Positions 41,701 to 54,827 of a stretch of DNA of 64,000 nucleotides are shown here, piece by piece; within the stretch, counting starts at the first letter, position 1; each line of letters opens with the position of its first letter. The stretch comes from Lepus europaeus (lineage: Eukaryota; Chordata; Mammalia; Lagomorpha; Leporidae). The stretch lies in NCBI RefSeq assembly GCF_033115175.1, contig NC_084837.1, forward strand, positions 90,082,499 through 90,146,498. Direction: 5' to 3'. The translations under genes were made by a program, and so were the position numbers. A model generated the notes under the pieces. The model saw only the letters and a list, made by a program, of their open reading frames with translations. It ran no database searches and was not told the DNA's origin.

Positions 41701-44700
41701 AAGTGGAAGTTCTCTCCTCCCTTCAGAGAAAGGTACCTCCTTCTTTGATGGCCCCTTCTTTTCCACTGGGATCTCACTCACAGAGATTTTTCATTGAGAT
41801 CATTTGTTGCCACAATATCTTGGCTTTCCATGCCTGAAACACTCTCATGGGCTTTTCAGCCAGATCTGAAAGCCTTAAGGGCTGATTCTGAGGTCAGAGT
41901 GCTGACAGAATGCTGACACCTTGTTAGGTGGCCTGTGCACCTGCCAGGTGGCCATGTGTGAGCCACCCACTGCTTTGTGGAAAGGGCTTGGGACCAGTTA
42001 GGTTCCAGGGTGAGGCTACTCCAAGCCTGTTAAAATGGCGGGGAAGGGGGGTGAAGAAAAAGTGCATGGTGGTTAATAGTGTGCATTGCTGGCAGGAGAT
42101 GGAATTTTCCACCTTGTTCATTCCTAGTAATCACCAGATTTGGTTGCAATCACCAATGGGTGGTTCCTGAACATCAGATCCACCCCAAGGAGGGAGGCCT
42201 GGCCCCTGTAGCCCCACCTCGATTTGTGCAGGATAAGCCCCTCCCCACAGGGGCTCCCTGCACACATCTTGGGAGCTCACATCACTGAAGGCAACCGCTT
42301 GGAGGAGAAGCGTGTTGTCCTGGCTGTTTCAGTTCGGGTGGGAGTGGCACAGCTCACCACACACAGTTTGTACTCATCGATCCTTGCTCTCGAGGGCCAT
42401 TTTTGTCTCTTTCCGTGCGGCTGCAGCTTGTCGATGGCAATGCACTAGGGACGTCTCAGGATTTGGGACGCTGACGTTCTATAATCCTCCCCTCTGCCCA
42501 AAGTCCCGCATGGGGAGTGCCTGCTACCCTACTCTAGGGTGCAGATGAGCTCTGTGCAAATCACAGATGCAGCTCAGGGGCCAGTGCTATGGCATAGCAG
42601 GTAAAGCTGCCACCTGCAGTGCCGGCATCCCATATCGGCACCAGTTCGAGTCCCGGCTACTCCACTTCCGATCCAGCTCTCTGCTATGGCCTGGGAAAGC
42701 AGTAGAAGATGGCCCAAATCCTTGGGTCCCTGCACCCATATGGGAGACCCAGAAGAAGCTCATGGCTCATGGTTTCAACCTGGCCCAATCCCAGTTGTAG
42801 CTGTTTGCAGCAGATGGAAGACCTTTCTCTCTGTCTTTCCCTCTTTCTGTCTGTAACTCTGCCTCTCAAATGAATAAGTAAAATCTTAAAAAAAAAAAAA
42901 AAAAGAAAAGAAACCCAATTCCTTGAGCCATCACGGCTGCTCCCAGAGTGTGCATAGCAGGAAGCTGGAGTCAGGCTTGGAGGCCGGACTCAAACCCCAG
43001 CACGCCGACAGGGGCGGCAGGAGTCTTAGCCACAAGACCGAAACTTCATTCCAGTTCCCGTGAGCTTCATGCAGTCCCCCATGTCTCTGGGGAGGGCTCT
43101 TGTGAAGCCACAGTGCTCTGTGGGACTGGATTCTCTGTGGGTTTTACCTGGCGCAAGCCCAGGACAGCCCAGCCCCTGCCCGCACCCACTGCTCACCTTC
43201 CAGGCTGAAGATCCTGTCCCCCAGTGCGTCCACGATGTCCTTCAGGGCCGCCTCGTCCGTGACATTGAAGAAGTGCTTGTCATCGGGGTCGCTGGCGATG
43301 TATTTGATTTCATTTAGAAAAGTTTCCGGATTGATGCCCCTGCGGTTGTAGTAGCCCAGGACCTGCCAGGGGACAGGGACAGGGGCGACAAACCGGGACA
43401 TGGCGCAAATTTCCCCACGTGGCCCCGGCCCTGACCCCGGGGGCTGCAGTGTGGGCCGGAGCCAGGGCTGCACCGCGGCCACGAGCGTTCCTGGGGTGCC
43501 CTTTGCACTTTGAACCTGACTCTCAGCAGCAAGGCGAGGCCCCGGTGCTGAGCAAGGGCTCTGTGAGGTGGGGACTTGGGGTGCTCTCAAGTTTGAGATT
43601 CAAGACCCCCCACCCACCAGCAATGGAAGAGAAAACCACCTACAACTCTTGTGGATAGCCCTGAGCGGGGCTGGCAGGAGATTCCTAATTCTTCGTTTTT
43701 GGGATGCTCCCGGTGGTGGGGGCTGGGAGGGCGTGGCTTGGACACCTGTAGGGGGCATCCAGCAGCCCTTGGGCGGGGGCGGCACTTACGGCCACTGCGT
43801 ATCTGGTCACGTTGTCCCTCTCGCTTTGCCGGATCACCTTCTTCAGGTCAGGGCTGTCATGGGATTCCCCGTCTGTGATGACAATCATCACCTTCTTGGC
43901 CCCTTTCCTTCCGCCTTTCTGGAAAGCCTCGGAGCTGGAAGGAGAGCACAGGGAGGGCTCCCTGGAGGAGGCGGTGCGGTGGGGCAGCCCCTGGACACTC
44001 TTCCATAAACCCAGACCGAGGCCCTGGGAGAACCTGCAGGCGTCGCTGGCTGGGCTGAGATGCCCAGGCTGCCACTCAGATGGGTTTTGCACCTGCTCAT
44101 CTTTCAGGCTGACTTTGGGGTCTTGGCCTTGATAGTTGGGGTAGGCAGAGGGGATGAGGAGGATGTGGGAGGCAAGAGCAAGGACAGATGGCAATTTCTG
44201 GAAGAGCTAAGTCAGTTGTTCAAAAATCCAGGTGCCATGCATCTGGGAAGATGGCCCCCAAGGGGCTGGAGCTGTTGCATAGCAATGGGTCACCAGCATC
44301 CCAAATGGGTGCCGGTTTGAGTCCCAGCTGCTTCTCTTCTGAACCAGCTCTCTGTTATGGCCTGGGAAAGCAGTAGAGGACGGCCCAAGTGCTTGGGGCC
44401 CTGCATCCACGTGGGAGACCCAGAAGAAGCTCCTGGCTCCTGGCTTTGGATCAGCACAGCTCTGGCTGTTGCAGCCACTTGGGGAGTGAAGCAGTGGATG
44501 GAAGACCTCTCTCTATTTCTTTCTAACCCTGTCTTCTGTAATTCTACATTTCAAATACATAAATAAATCTTTAAAGACAAACAAACAAAAAAATGGCCCA
44601 AGTACTTGGACCCCTGCTACTCATGTGAGAGACCAGGATGGAGTTCTTTGCTCTTGGAGGTGGTCTGGCCCAGCCCTGGCCCTGGTGGCTGGTTAGGGAC

Positions 44701-47493
44701 AGAACCGGGGGGTTTGGAAGATCGATTCTCTCTCTCTTTCAAATAAATAAATTTTAAAAAGCATCGCACATTAAAATCTCCTGGAGGCTGTTTCTAAGAC
44801 CCCGGGTGCCAGCTCCCATCCACCTGGGAGATCAGAAGCTCTGGGGGTGGGGGTGGGGGTGGCCAAGGGGTCAGCGGTTTTCGGAAGCTCCACTGAAGCT
44901 CCAGCGCTGAGAGCTGCTCCCCTAAGAGCTGCAAAGCGGAGGCGCCCGGGGAACTCAGCATGCGGGCGGTGCTAACCCATACATCACGGGTGAGGAGGGG
45001 TGATGACTAATTTGATTCCATTTGGGGAAACATTCAGTGTCAACTTCCACGAAAAGGACTCTCCTTTCTCATCTTTTATTTTGTTTTCAGTGTCCAGAGC
45101 TTGATGGAGCTGCTGGTGGTGAGCCGCCAGAGGACGGCTGAACACAGCAGAGGGGCTGGCAATTGGTCCACAAAGCAGGCACAGTGGCTCCTGCACCATC
45201 ACTGGGCCCTGGTGCCAACGCCCCCACTATGGTTAGGACTTTCAACGTGTCCCAATGGCTCTCGTGTTAACGACTCGGTTCTTAGGTGGCGCTACTGGGA
45301 GGCAGGGGAACCTTTGCAGGTGGACTAGCAGGAGGTCCTTTGGGCACAGCCTGTGCCCTGGGAAGGTGGGTCTCCAGCAGAGTTGTTAGGGCAGCCTGTG
45401 TTTGAACCCATCCAGTCTCCTTCTGCTCCGGGTTGAGATGTGTCCTTTTGTGCCCGTGTCCGCCACTCCCTGTCCCTTGCGATATGATGCTCTGTGCCAC
45501 CTTGGAACTCCACCAGCAAGAACAGCGTCTCCAAAGGTTGAACCAACAGGGTCTGCCTGAGCTCAGACTGTGAGCTCCAGAACCGTGAGCCGGGATCAAC
45601 CTCTTTCCTCTATAAAGCCTGCCTGGATGAGGTTCTCAGAAACCGAATCTGGCCCAGCAGGTGGAATTTTCCAACGGGGTTCTAGAAATAAACCTTACTA
45701 TTGGATTCCCCAGTAATTCCTCCTGGGCCTGACCCATGGTCAAGCAGGAAGGACAGGCCACTGAGTTAAGCTCCCTGGCGACTGGTTAAAGGGCCATGAG
45801 CTTTGGTTACTAGGGGTCTCTCTAAGGACAAGGCAAACTCGTGGGCTGCTGTGTATGATTTAGATGTTGAGGAATTCACGAAACCTGGAATGAGTTAGTC
45901 TGGAGCATCTTCAAGCTACCAGGAAAGGGGAAAAACCATCTGCGGCTCTCTTCGCAGCTCTGTGATATTCGGGGTGTGTTAACTTTACAAAACCCCAATG
46001 CTAGGATGAGCTGAGCTGCACGCTGCACAGGCTCACCAGCGTGATGCGAGCGGGAAAACTCGGCTGTCCTCTCAAAGGAGATCCTAGAAGCTTCCATGAC
46101 CTCACTAAAGGGCCAGGCCCAGGAACGAAACTCCAGACAGAGAAGCATAGCAGGGGAAAACCAGATTTTTGCTTTATCTGGAGACCAGAAAAATTCCAAG
46201 AGCATGGAATAGTGTGAGTATCAGCATGCACCATCAGATTTTAAATTGTGGCTTTGGACTGAGTTCAGAGACCTGGATCTGGGCCTGGATCTGGGCCTGG
46301 CTCAGCTGGATTACGAAGTCCCTGAAGGCACCAGGTTCTACAGAGATGCAAGCGTGATCCCCGGATGTTGAGAGCGCCTGGGGTCTTCCGTCTGCTCAGA
46401 GCCTGCACTGGCTCCCATTTCTCTCGGGGATAGCCCAGGCTCTGCCCAGGGTCTGCGCGGGGCTGTGGGATTTGGCCCCAGTGCCTGTCTGAGCCCCTCC
46501 ACACACACTCGGCCCTTGGCCAGTTCTGGACAGCGCGGGGCACACTCGGAGCTTTTGTTGCAGGCTGCACCCTCCGCCGAGCGCTCCTTCTCAGCTGTCC
46601 CCTCTGCTATCACCCTCACCTCCGTTACCTCTCAGCAAAGCCTTGCCTGACCACCCTGACCCTGACCACTGAGTTAGGGGTAGGGTTCCCACACGTCTGA
46701 GCTCCCATCAGACTGCGAGCCATCAAGGTGCCCAACCCCTCAAGTTCAAGCTCATTAACAGAGGTACAGAAAAAAAAAATAACCCATTCCAAATAAGCAA
46801 GTGGGGAGAAGGAAGCTTTCGCCTTACGAGGCACGGGCTGCAGTGTGGGAGGTGACCTGGGTGGGCAGGGAAGGTCTGAGAATTGAGGGGAAGATTGCTG
46901 CCCCAATGGCCTTGAGTCACTGAGGGCTCAGGCCGCAGGGTGAGTCACGTGCACACTTGCCCTGAGGTTGGAGGGCTGCAGAATGAGACGGGCTCAGGGG
47001 GCTTCACCCCAGGGTGAGTCAGTGAGCTTCCCACCCGGGGAAGGGGTGGCCCACAGCTTCCACAAGGGTCTCAAGTCTCCCCCCAAAGATGGCAGCACAG
47101 CGAATCAGCCCATTTCTTAGGGGGCTAAGTGAGGCAGCCCCCACTCATTCAGGCAGGAAAAGCTCGAGCAAGTTTTATCAGCTAACAGAACTACGCTGGT
47201 GGAGCAGCGGCTTCTATCACACAGAGAGGTGGCGGTGGGGCGGTCTTCATCTTCCCACCGCGTGACGTCATGACACGACACGATAGCTCTGACGCGGCGG
47301 AATTCTGCCGAGTGCATCCGTAGATCCTATGTGAGACGGCACTGTGTGTGGTCTCCATGAATGTGGCAGAGTTCACATTCACAGGCGGTTAAAGTCTAAA
47401 TGCCTCTGCCATGGGCGTCTTAGGAGCTTGGGCTTTGGCTCAAGAATTTTTCCTAAAGATTTATTTGAAAGGCAGAGTTGCAGAGAGGCAGAG

Positions 47494-47560
<67 letters not shown>

Positions 47561-50500
47561 GTATCTTCCATCTATCCGATTCAGCTCTCTGCTATGGCCT
47601 GGGAAGGCAGTAGAGGATGGCTCAAGTCCTTAGGCCCCTGCACCTGCATGAAAGACCCGGAAGAAGCTCCAGGCCCCTGGCTCCTGGCTTTGGATCAGCT
47701 CTGCTTCAACCTTGGCAGCCATTTGGGGAGTGAACCAGCAGATGGAAGACCTCTCTCTCTCTCTCTCTGCCTCTCTGTAACTCTGCTTTTCAAATAATAA
47801 ATGAATACATCTTGCTTTTAAAAAGTGACCTTGCTCTCCCTCCATCAAGAGGCCGGATCTGTCTCTCTGCCACCTCAATCTGGCCTGGCCTTTGTCATGT
47901 GCTTGTAGAACGGGGCAGAAATCTCACTCTGGGACTTGGAGGCTGGGTCACGGGCGGTCTCCAGGACCTGCCTAGGACTCTTGGGAAGCTCCTTCTGGGG
48001 ACAAATGCCTCTCAGAACCCAGTTGCCACACTTGGAAAACCAAGCCACAGGACCATGTGTGGATGCTCAGCTCATCGCCCACAGCCGGCACCAGCTGTCA
48101 GCCACACGCAAGCGCCATCTTGGACGCACAGTGCATACCAAGCTTCGGATGACAAGAGCCCCAGCTGGCACCAGCCCACGACCACATGAGAGGGCCCAAG
48201 AGGTAGCCAGCAGAGCCCAGCCAACCCCCAGAGCCTCGAGGGGTCCTACATTTTGCTACATAGTAACAGGGAGCTAGAAATGCATATATATATATACATA
48301 TATATATGTATATATATATATATAATTTTTCTTACCGAGCAAATTCTATGCCAAATGCCGTCCGGGTCTCCGTTCCTCCTCTCTGCTCGATGTGGCTGGC
48401 AGCTTCCACCACGTCCTTCACAGACTTGTAGTCATTGAGGTGGAACTCATGGACCGCATCTTCCCCGTACTGCACAACTCCAACCTGCAAATCAGATGAG
48501 AGCAGGGCAGAGCATCCGGGCACCTGGAGACTCCTTGAGATGAGGACCGCCCCCCGCCTGGGGTGGGGGTGGAGCTGTTTCCCTGTCTCTGACGATTCGG
48601 GAGCCAGGAGGGCTGAGGGCTTTTCTAAGACGGTCACTACAGGGGAAAGTTCCCAGAAGGAATCGATGGCTTCTTGGGACCAGTGGAGAGTGTGCGTGTA
48701 TGAAGGCGCGCTCACAGCTCATGATGGGCAGGGGCTTGTTGCAGTGGTTAGCTGGTCTCCTGGGACGCCTGCTCCCCCTGTCGGAGGGCCTGGTTTGAGT
48801 CCTGGCTCCTCTTCTGACTCCAGCTTCCTGCTAATGCACACCCTGGAAGGCTGCAGGTGATGGCTCAAAGTACTTGGATCTCTTCTACCCACCTGGGAGA
48901 CCCAGATTGAATTTCTGGCTCCTGGCTGCAGCCCCAGCTGTTGTAGGCATTTGGAATGTGAACAAGCAGATAGGAGCTATGTCTCTGTCTTTCAAATAAA
49001 TTAAAACCAGGGGCTGGCACTGTGGCGCAGTAGGTTAATCCTCCACCTGCAGCGCCGGCATCCCATATAGGCGCCGGTTCTAGTCTCGGTTGCTCCTCTT
49101 CCAGTCCAGCTCTCTGCTGTGGCCCGGGAGGGCAGTGGAAGATGGCCCAAGTGCCTGGGCCCCTGCACCCACATGGGAGACCAGGAAAAAGCACCTGGCT
49201 CCTGGCTTTGGATCGGCGCATCTCCAGCCTTTGCGACCATCTGTGGAGTGAACCAACGGAAGGAAGACCTTTCTCTCTGTCTCTCCCTCTCACTGTCTGT
49301 AACTCTACCTCTCAAATAAATAAATAAATGATCTTTAAAATAAATAACAAAATGAATAAATAAATCAGTCAAAACTTTAAAAAAAATTCATGGAAGATAG
49401 GTTCATTTTAGTACAAAAACATTTTGAAACACATGCATGCAAATGAGGCATTTTCAAATAATTCAAGAGAAGTGTGTATTATAAAAAAAACTATACTTGG
49501 GGTCTGCATTATGGCAGAGTGAGTAAAACCTGCAGCACTGGCATCCCAAGTGGGTGCTGATCTGAGTCCTGGCTGCTTCATTTCTTTCTCTCTCTCTCTC
49601 TCTTTTTTTTATAAATATTTTTTGGAGCTTACTTCCATTTTTCCCCCAAGATTTGTTTATGCGAAAGGCAGAGTTATAGAGAAGCAGAGGCAAAGAGAGA
49701 GGGGGTCTTCTATCTACTGGTTCGCTCTCCAAATGACTGCAATGGCTGGAGCTGGGCCGATCTTAAGCCAGGAGCCAGGAGCTTCTTCCGGGTCTCCCAC
49801 ACAGGTGCAGGGGCCCAAGGACTTGGGTCATCTTCTACTGCTTTCCCAGGCCATGGCAGAGAGCTGGATTGGAAGTAGAACAGCTGGGACTTGAACCGGC
49901 ACCCACATGGGATGCCGGCACTGCAGGCAGTGGCTTTATCTGCTATGCCACAGTGCTGGCCTCTGCTCTGCTTCTGGTCATTGCAGCCATCTGAGGAGTG
50001 AACCAGCAGATGGAAGAGCTCACTTTCTCTCTCTCTGCCTCTCTCTATGTAACTCTGACTTTCAAGCAAATAAATACAACTTTTAAAAAATCTGTAGGTG
50101 GATTTCAATTTATTTTGTACCACAATAAACTTGTATTTAAAATCCATTTTCCATGAGCTTTTTGAAGTCCCCTGATAGAGAAAGGAGACTTTGTGATTTA
50201 ACAGAAGGCCCAGTGGGTTATGTTTCTTTCCTAGAAAGACAAAAGTCAAGGAGAACATGGAAGTCTGGAATTTCAGGAGCCGTGTGGGTGGGACGCACAA
50301 GGTTCAGGCCAAGCTCTGGAAGAGACAAGATCCTTCTATCCCCAAAGCTGACCAAGTGTCAGTAGCATCAGCTGCTTCCAAGTAAACAAAAACCATCAAG
50401 CCGGGAGTCGGGATAGGACCAAGAGCTGTGGCCATCAGAACACACATGGGCCAGGCGCCCTTCTGTGGCTGGACCCTCAGCCAGGAGGCCCTGAGCGTGG

Positions 50501-53500
50501 CCTCCCAGGGGGGATGCCTTACATCATGAGTGAGTCTACCCTCTTTTTTTTTTTTCTTTTTAAATTTTTATTTATTTATTTGAGAGGTTACAGACAGAGA
50601 GAAAGGTCTTCCATGCGCTGGTTCACTCTCCAGATGGCCGCAATGACTGGAGTTGGGCCAATCTGAAGCCAGGAGCCAGGAGCTTTTTCTGGGTCTCCCA
50701 CATGGGGGCAGGGGCCCAAGGACTTGGACCATCCTCTGCTGCTTTCCCAGGCCACAGCAGAGAGCTGGATCGGAAGCGGAGCAGCCGGGACTAGAACCGG
50801 CATCCATATGGGATGCCGGCACTGCAGGCGGAGGATTAACCTACTGTGCCACAGTGCCAGCCCACACTCTCTTCTTAATAACTCTAATTGGTCCAAGTGA
50901 TTTCTTAGATTGTCTTGGAACCTGCCACCTCGCATCAAACATCTCTTCCCTGGTCCTTGTTTAGCCAAAACATGGAAAACTTTTCTTTTAATTTTATTTT
51001 ATGACAGGCAGAGTGGACAGTGAGAGAGAGAGACAGAGAGAAAGGTCCTCCTTTTCCGTTGGTTCACTCCACAATGGCCGCTGCGGCCGGCGCACAGCGC
51101 TGATCCGAAGCCCGGAGCAAGGTGCCTCCTCCTGGTCTCCCATGCGGGTGCAGGGCCCAAGCACTTGGGCCATCCTCCACTGCCTTCCCAGGCCACAGCA
51201 GAGAGCTGGACAGGAAGAGGAGCAACCGGGACAGAATCCGGCTCCCTGACTGCGACTAGAACCCGGGTGCCGGTGCTGCAGGTGGAGGATTAGCCTATTG
51301 AGCCATGGCGCCGGCCCAAAACATGGAAAACTTGAACCCTCTTCAGACAGGCTTCGTTTCAAAAGTTACCACCTCCCTAGCCTTCTCGGCAAGATCAATC
51401 AGCTCCTTGCTGTGCCCCCCAGAGACGGGTGTGTGGGTACCATCGCCTGTGCCTTTTCAATGCACGTATCTGCCTGGGGCTGGGGGTGGGGGTGTGGTCC
51501 TGTTCCGAGGGAGCCAGAAGAGCCCCGGAGGGAGGACTCACCTGGATCTGCCCAGGGCCGATGTAGAACTTCTTGAGGATGTTGATGAGGAAGTGCTGGA
51601 CCTCCACCCAGGGGTAGATGCTGTTGGAGCCGTCCAGGACGATGACGATGTCCATGTAGGTCTGGCACCCTGGGAAGCAGGGACAGGGTCACGGCTACCC
51701 AGCGAGCCACCGTCTGCAAGTCTCGGCTGCTCCAGGAGATTGGGCAAAGCACGATGCTACACCTGGGAGATTCCCCGGGCGGGGAGCCTCTTGGGCTGGG
51801 AGTTTACTTGGGCAACATGAAAGATGAGCCCAGGGGTTCCTGGTTCGGTTCCCCCACTCCACTGGCCGTCTGCATGCAGCTGAAATTAAGCCTGCTCCGA
51901 AGCAGGCACGGACCGCCGGTCACTGGTCAGTTCTGAGGCCCCATCAGGACCGTGGTGTCATTTGTTTTGCTGTAACGAGCGAGAGGGCTGGCATTGACCA
52001 TTTTCCACCTGAATGAATGCACCTTGCTTTTTCTGAGGGGGCACGGAGTAACTGCCGGGGGCGTGGAACCTGGCATCCCACCATCTGCCTCCCGGCTTTG
52101 CCACACCTTCGCTGCCACTTAGCTCTCTGCCACGTGATCTGTTCAGCGCAGGGGCAGGGTAAGGGGAAGCTGTCACGAGGAACTAATGAAAGATGCTTCT
52201 AAGTGGCGGTGCCCAAAGCGACAGCTCAAACAAGCTCAGCCCAGGCCATTTTCAAGTATTTCAGAGCAAACCGCCCAGGTCACGTGGCTCTGACATCATC
52301 AAGTCAAGCCTGTATCTCTGCTCTGAACATCAAAGCTTCTCTATATCTTTGTAATAACAATACCCAATTAAAAGGGACAACTAAAATCAACCAAGAAAAT
52401 TAACCAAAGGCTGATAACCACAACAAACATAAAAGAAATCTCATCTAAGGTCTAAGCAAGTTCTGTTTGCCAATGCCCCCGAGCTGTGTCTGGCCTCTGC
52501 TTATTTTCCTGGAGGATTTTCCTTCTGCTACACACAAGGCTTCGGGGAGCCCTGTGTGTGGCAGCCACGCCCCCAAGGCTTGTGTGTGGGGGGGAGGCTG
52601 GGTGTTGGAGTCAGCCCTCCCACACTGGAAGGCGCTCAGCCATGCAACTGCTCCCACTGCACCCGGTGTATACGGTATATGCCCAGCAGGTCTCCCCTGT
52701 CGCAGGTGGGTTCAGCTCAACACCTGTGGACTGAGTGCCTCCTCTTGCTCCGGGACTCTGCAAGGTGCAGGCAGCCAGGGGTGACCCAGACCGGAACGCC
52801 TTCATTGGGGGAATGTTTGACCTGGTGGAGGGCCAGGCCTCGCATTTGTATGCCTGCTCTACTGTCCAAATGCATGCATTGTTGCTGATTTCTTTCTCCC
52901 AGTTTCAGACTTTTCTTTTGAAGACACCTCGGGAAGAACCTGGCTTTGGGTCTGTGGTTCCTAAGTGCGACCGGACACTTCCGGGGGAACTCACGCCCAC
53001 ACAAGCACACACGTGTGCACACACATGAACTCACACACATGCACATGCACACGCACACGCTCGCTCTTGGGGCCACAGGGAGCACCGTGGGGCCTGCGCT
53101 TGGGCAGCTCACGGCAGGGGAGTCCTGCACCAGAACAGGTTCAGGGAGCGGTTGACGGCCCCATCTCAGCCCGTGGAGAACCGCAGCCCAGCTCCCGGGT
53201 GGAGACCCCGCATGCCCTGACCTTGGGCCTCCCGCGGTGCCCAGGCGCCATCTCCCTTGAGCATTGCACACGCGTTGACGGCACACCGTCTCGTGCCCCA
53301 AGAGGACACTTTCCAGCCCCTGCTGCACAGACGCTTGCTCCGCCTCCCTCCCCAAGCCCCGCCCCGGCACTTCTGACTGGGCCTGTTGTTCTGAGGTGCT
53401 AATCCCCTTGCTCTCCATAAAACGGGCAGCAGCGGCCGGGGTGATGGTGCTCAGCCCGGCGACACGGTGAGGCTCCGAGCCAAGACGTCTGGGCTTTGGG

Positions 53501-54790
53501 AGGCACGGCCTCAGCGTGCGTTTCCCAGGTTTTCTTGGTGGGTGGGGAGGGGGGGGTTTTGTGACCCAGGAGGCTCTGAGCAAGCTGGCAAGAACTCCCT
53601 GGAGCAGGAGCACTGGCTGGGTGGCCTCCATCTACAGGGCCCTGAATAGCATCAGGAGCACCATTCACACTATAGTCTAAGTGAATGATGCTTCTAGAAT
53701 TGTGCAGTGCACAGCCTGGCTGCTGTACTTGCTGACCTTGTGGGTTTTCTCTGTGAGCCTCTTTTGATGCCAGGATTGTCCTGCTAACCTTAGCTCGTTT
53801 TCTCTCCACCATCACATGGGGCAGAGGGTGGCCAGGGTGAGGGCCTTCACAGAAGCCCGGAGAGGGGAAGCGACTCTTGCTGGGTCTTCCAGAGAGCTGG
53901 GCAGGCCGGGGCTGATGTCCCAATCCTGCTTTGTAGCCACAGGAGAGCAGTGATCAGAGCCCCGAGCCCCTCCCTACTGTCCAGCGCTCAGCCCCACTCT
54001 GCGGAGTCGGAGCCACTTACTTTGCAGGGCCGGGGCCACGGTCTTGGAGAACCGGAAGTTGGAGTTGACTCGCGAGCACATCCCCGTGGTGTAGTAGGAG
54101 CTGCCGCACTCGTGCGACCAGAGCGGGCTGCAGGCCTGCGGAGCACAGTGCAGACCCCCGGTCAGCGGGGTGGGGGTGGGGCCTGTGGGGGGAGGGGTCC
54201 AGGCCCACTGGCCTGCAGCCCATCCCCAAGCTCCACACCCCAGGTGGACCTCCTGTGTGTGAGCGCTGAGGGTCTTCCCTGAGCCTGCCTCAAGCCTCCC
54301 TTGTCCCGTGCCCAGGCCCCTTGGTGTCAGGTGTGAGGGGGACGGCTGGTCTTGAGGTCCCCTTGTGCTATTTCCCCAAGGCCCCATTTAGGGCTGTGGG
54401 GCTCCTTCATCCCCCAGTCCCCTTTCCGTCCATGGCAGTGACCTTCCCAGGGCCCCCAGAACAGCTTCTTGGGTTGAAGGGCTCCTGACTGTCCTTACTG
54501 GAAAAACTCCCAGGACGGAGGCCCAACCACCTGCTGGGGCCCTTCTTAGGGAACGAAGGCAGAAGGCCTCGTAGCCTGTGAACTTGGCTACCAAAAACAT
54601 GCACGTCGGTCCCTTGTTCGGGGGGTTGAGTGGCGAGCTCCTATGGGGCGGAGTCTTGAGACGGAAGCCCAGCTCCAGGCCTCTGTGTTTTCCTCCCGCT
54701 GAGAAGCCCAGGGTTGAGTCTTGCTCTGTGATTTCGTTTGGCTTCAGGGAGTAATTATTCTACTCCCAAACCCTTTCTTTAACTAGCTCC

Positions 54791-54827
<37 letters not shown>

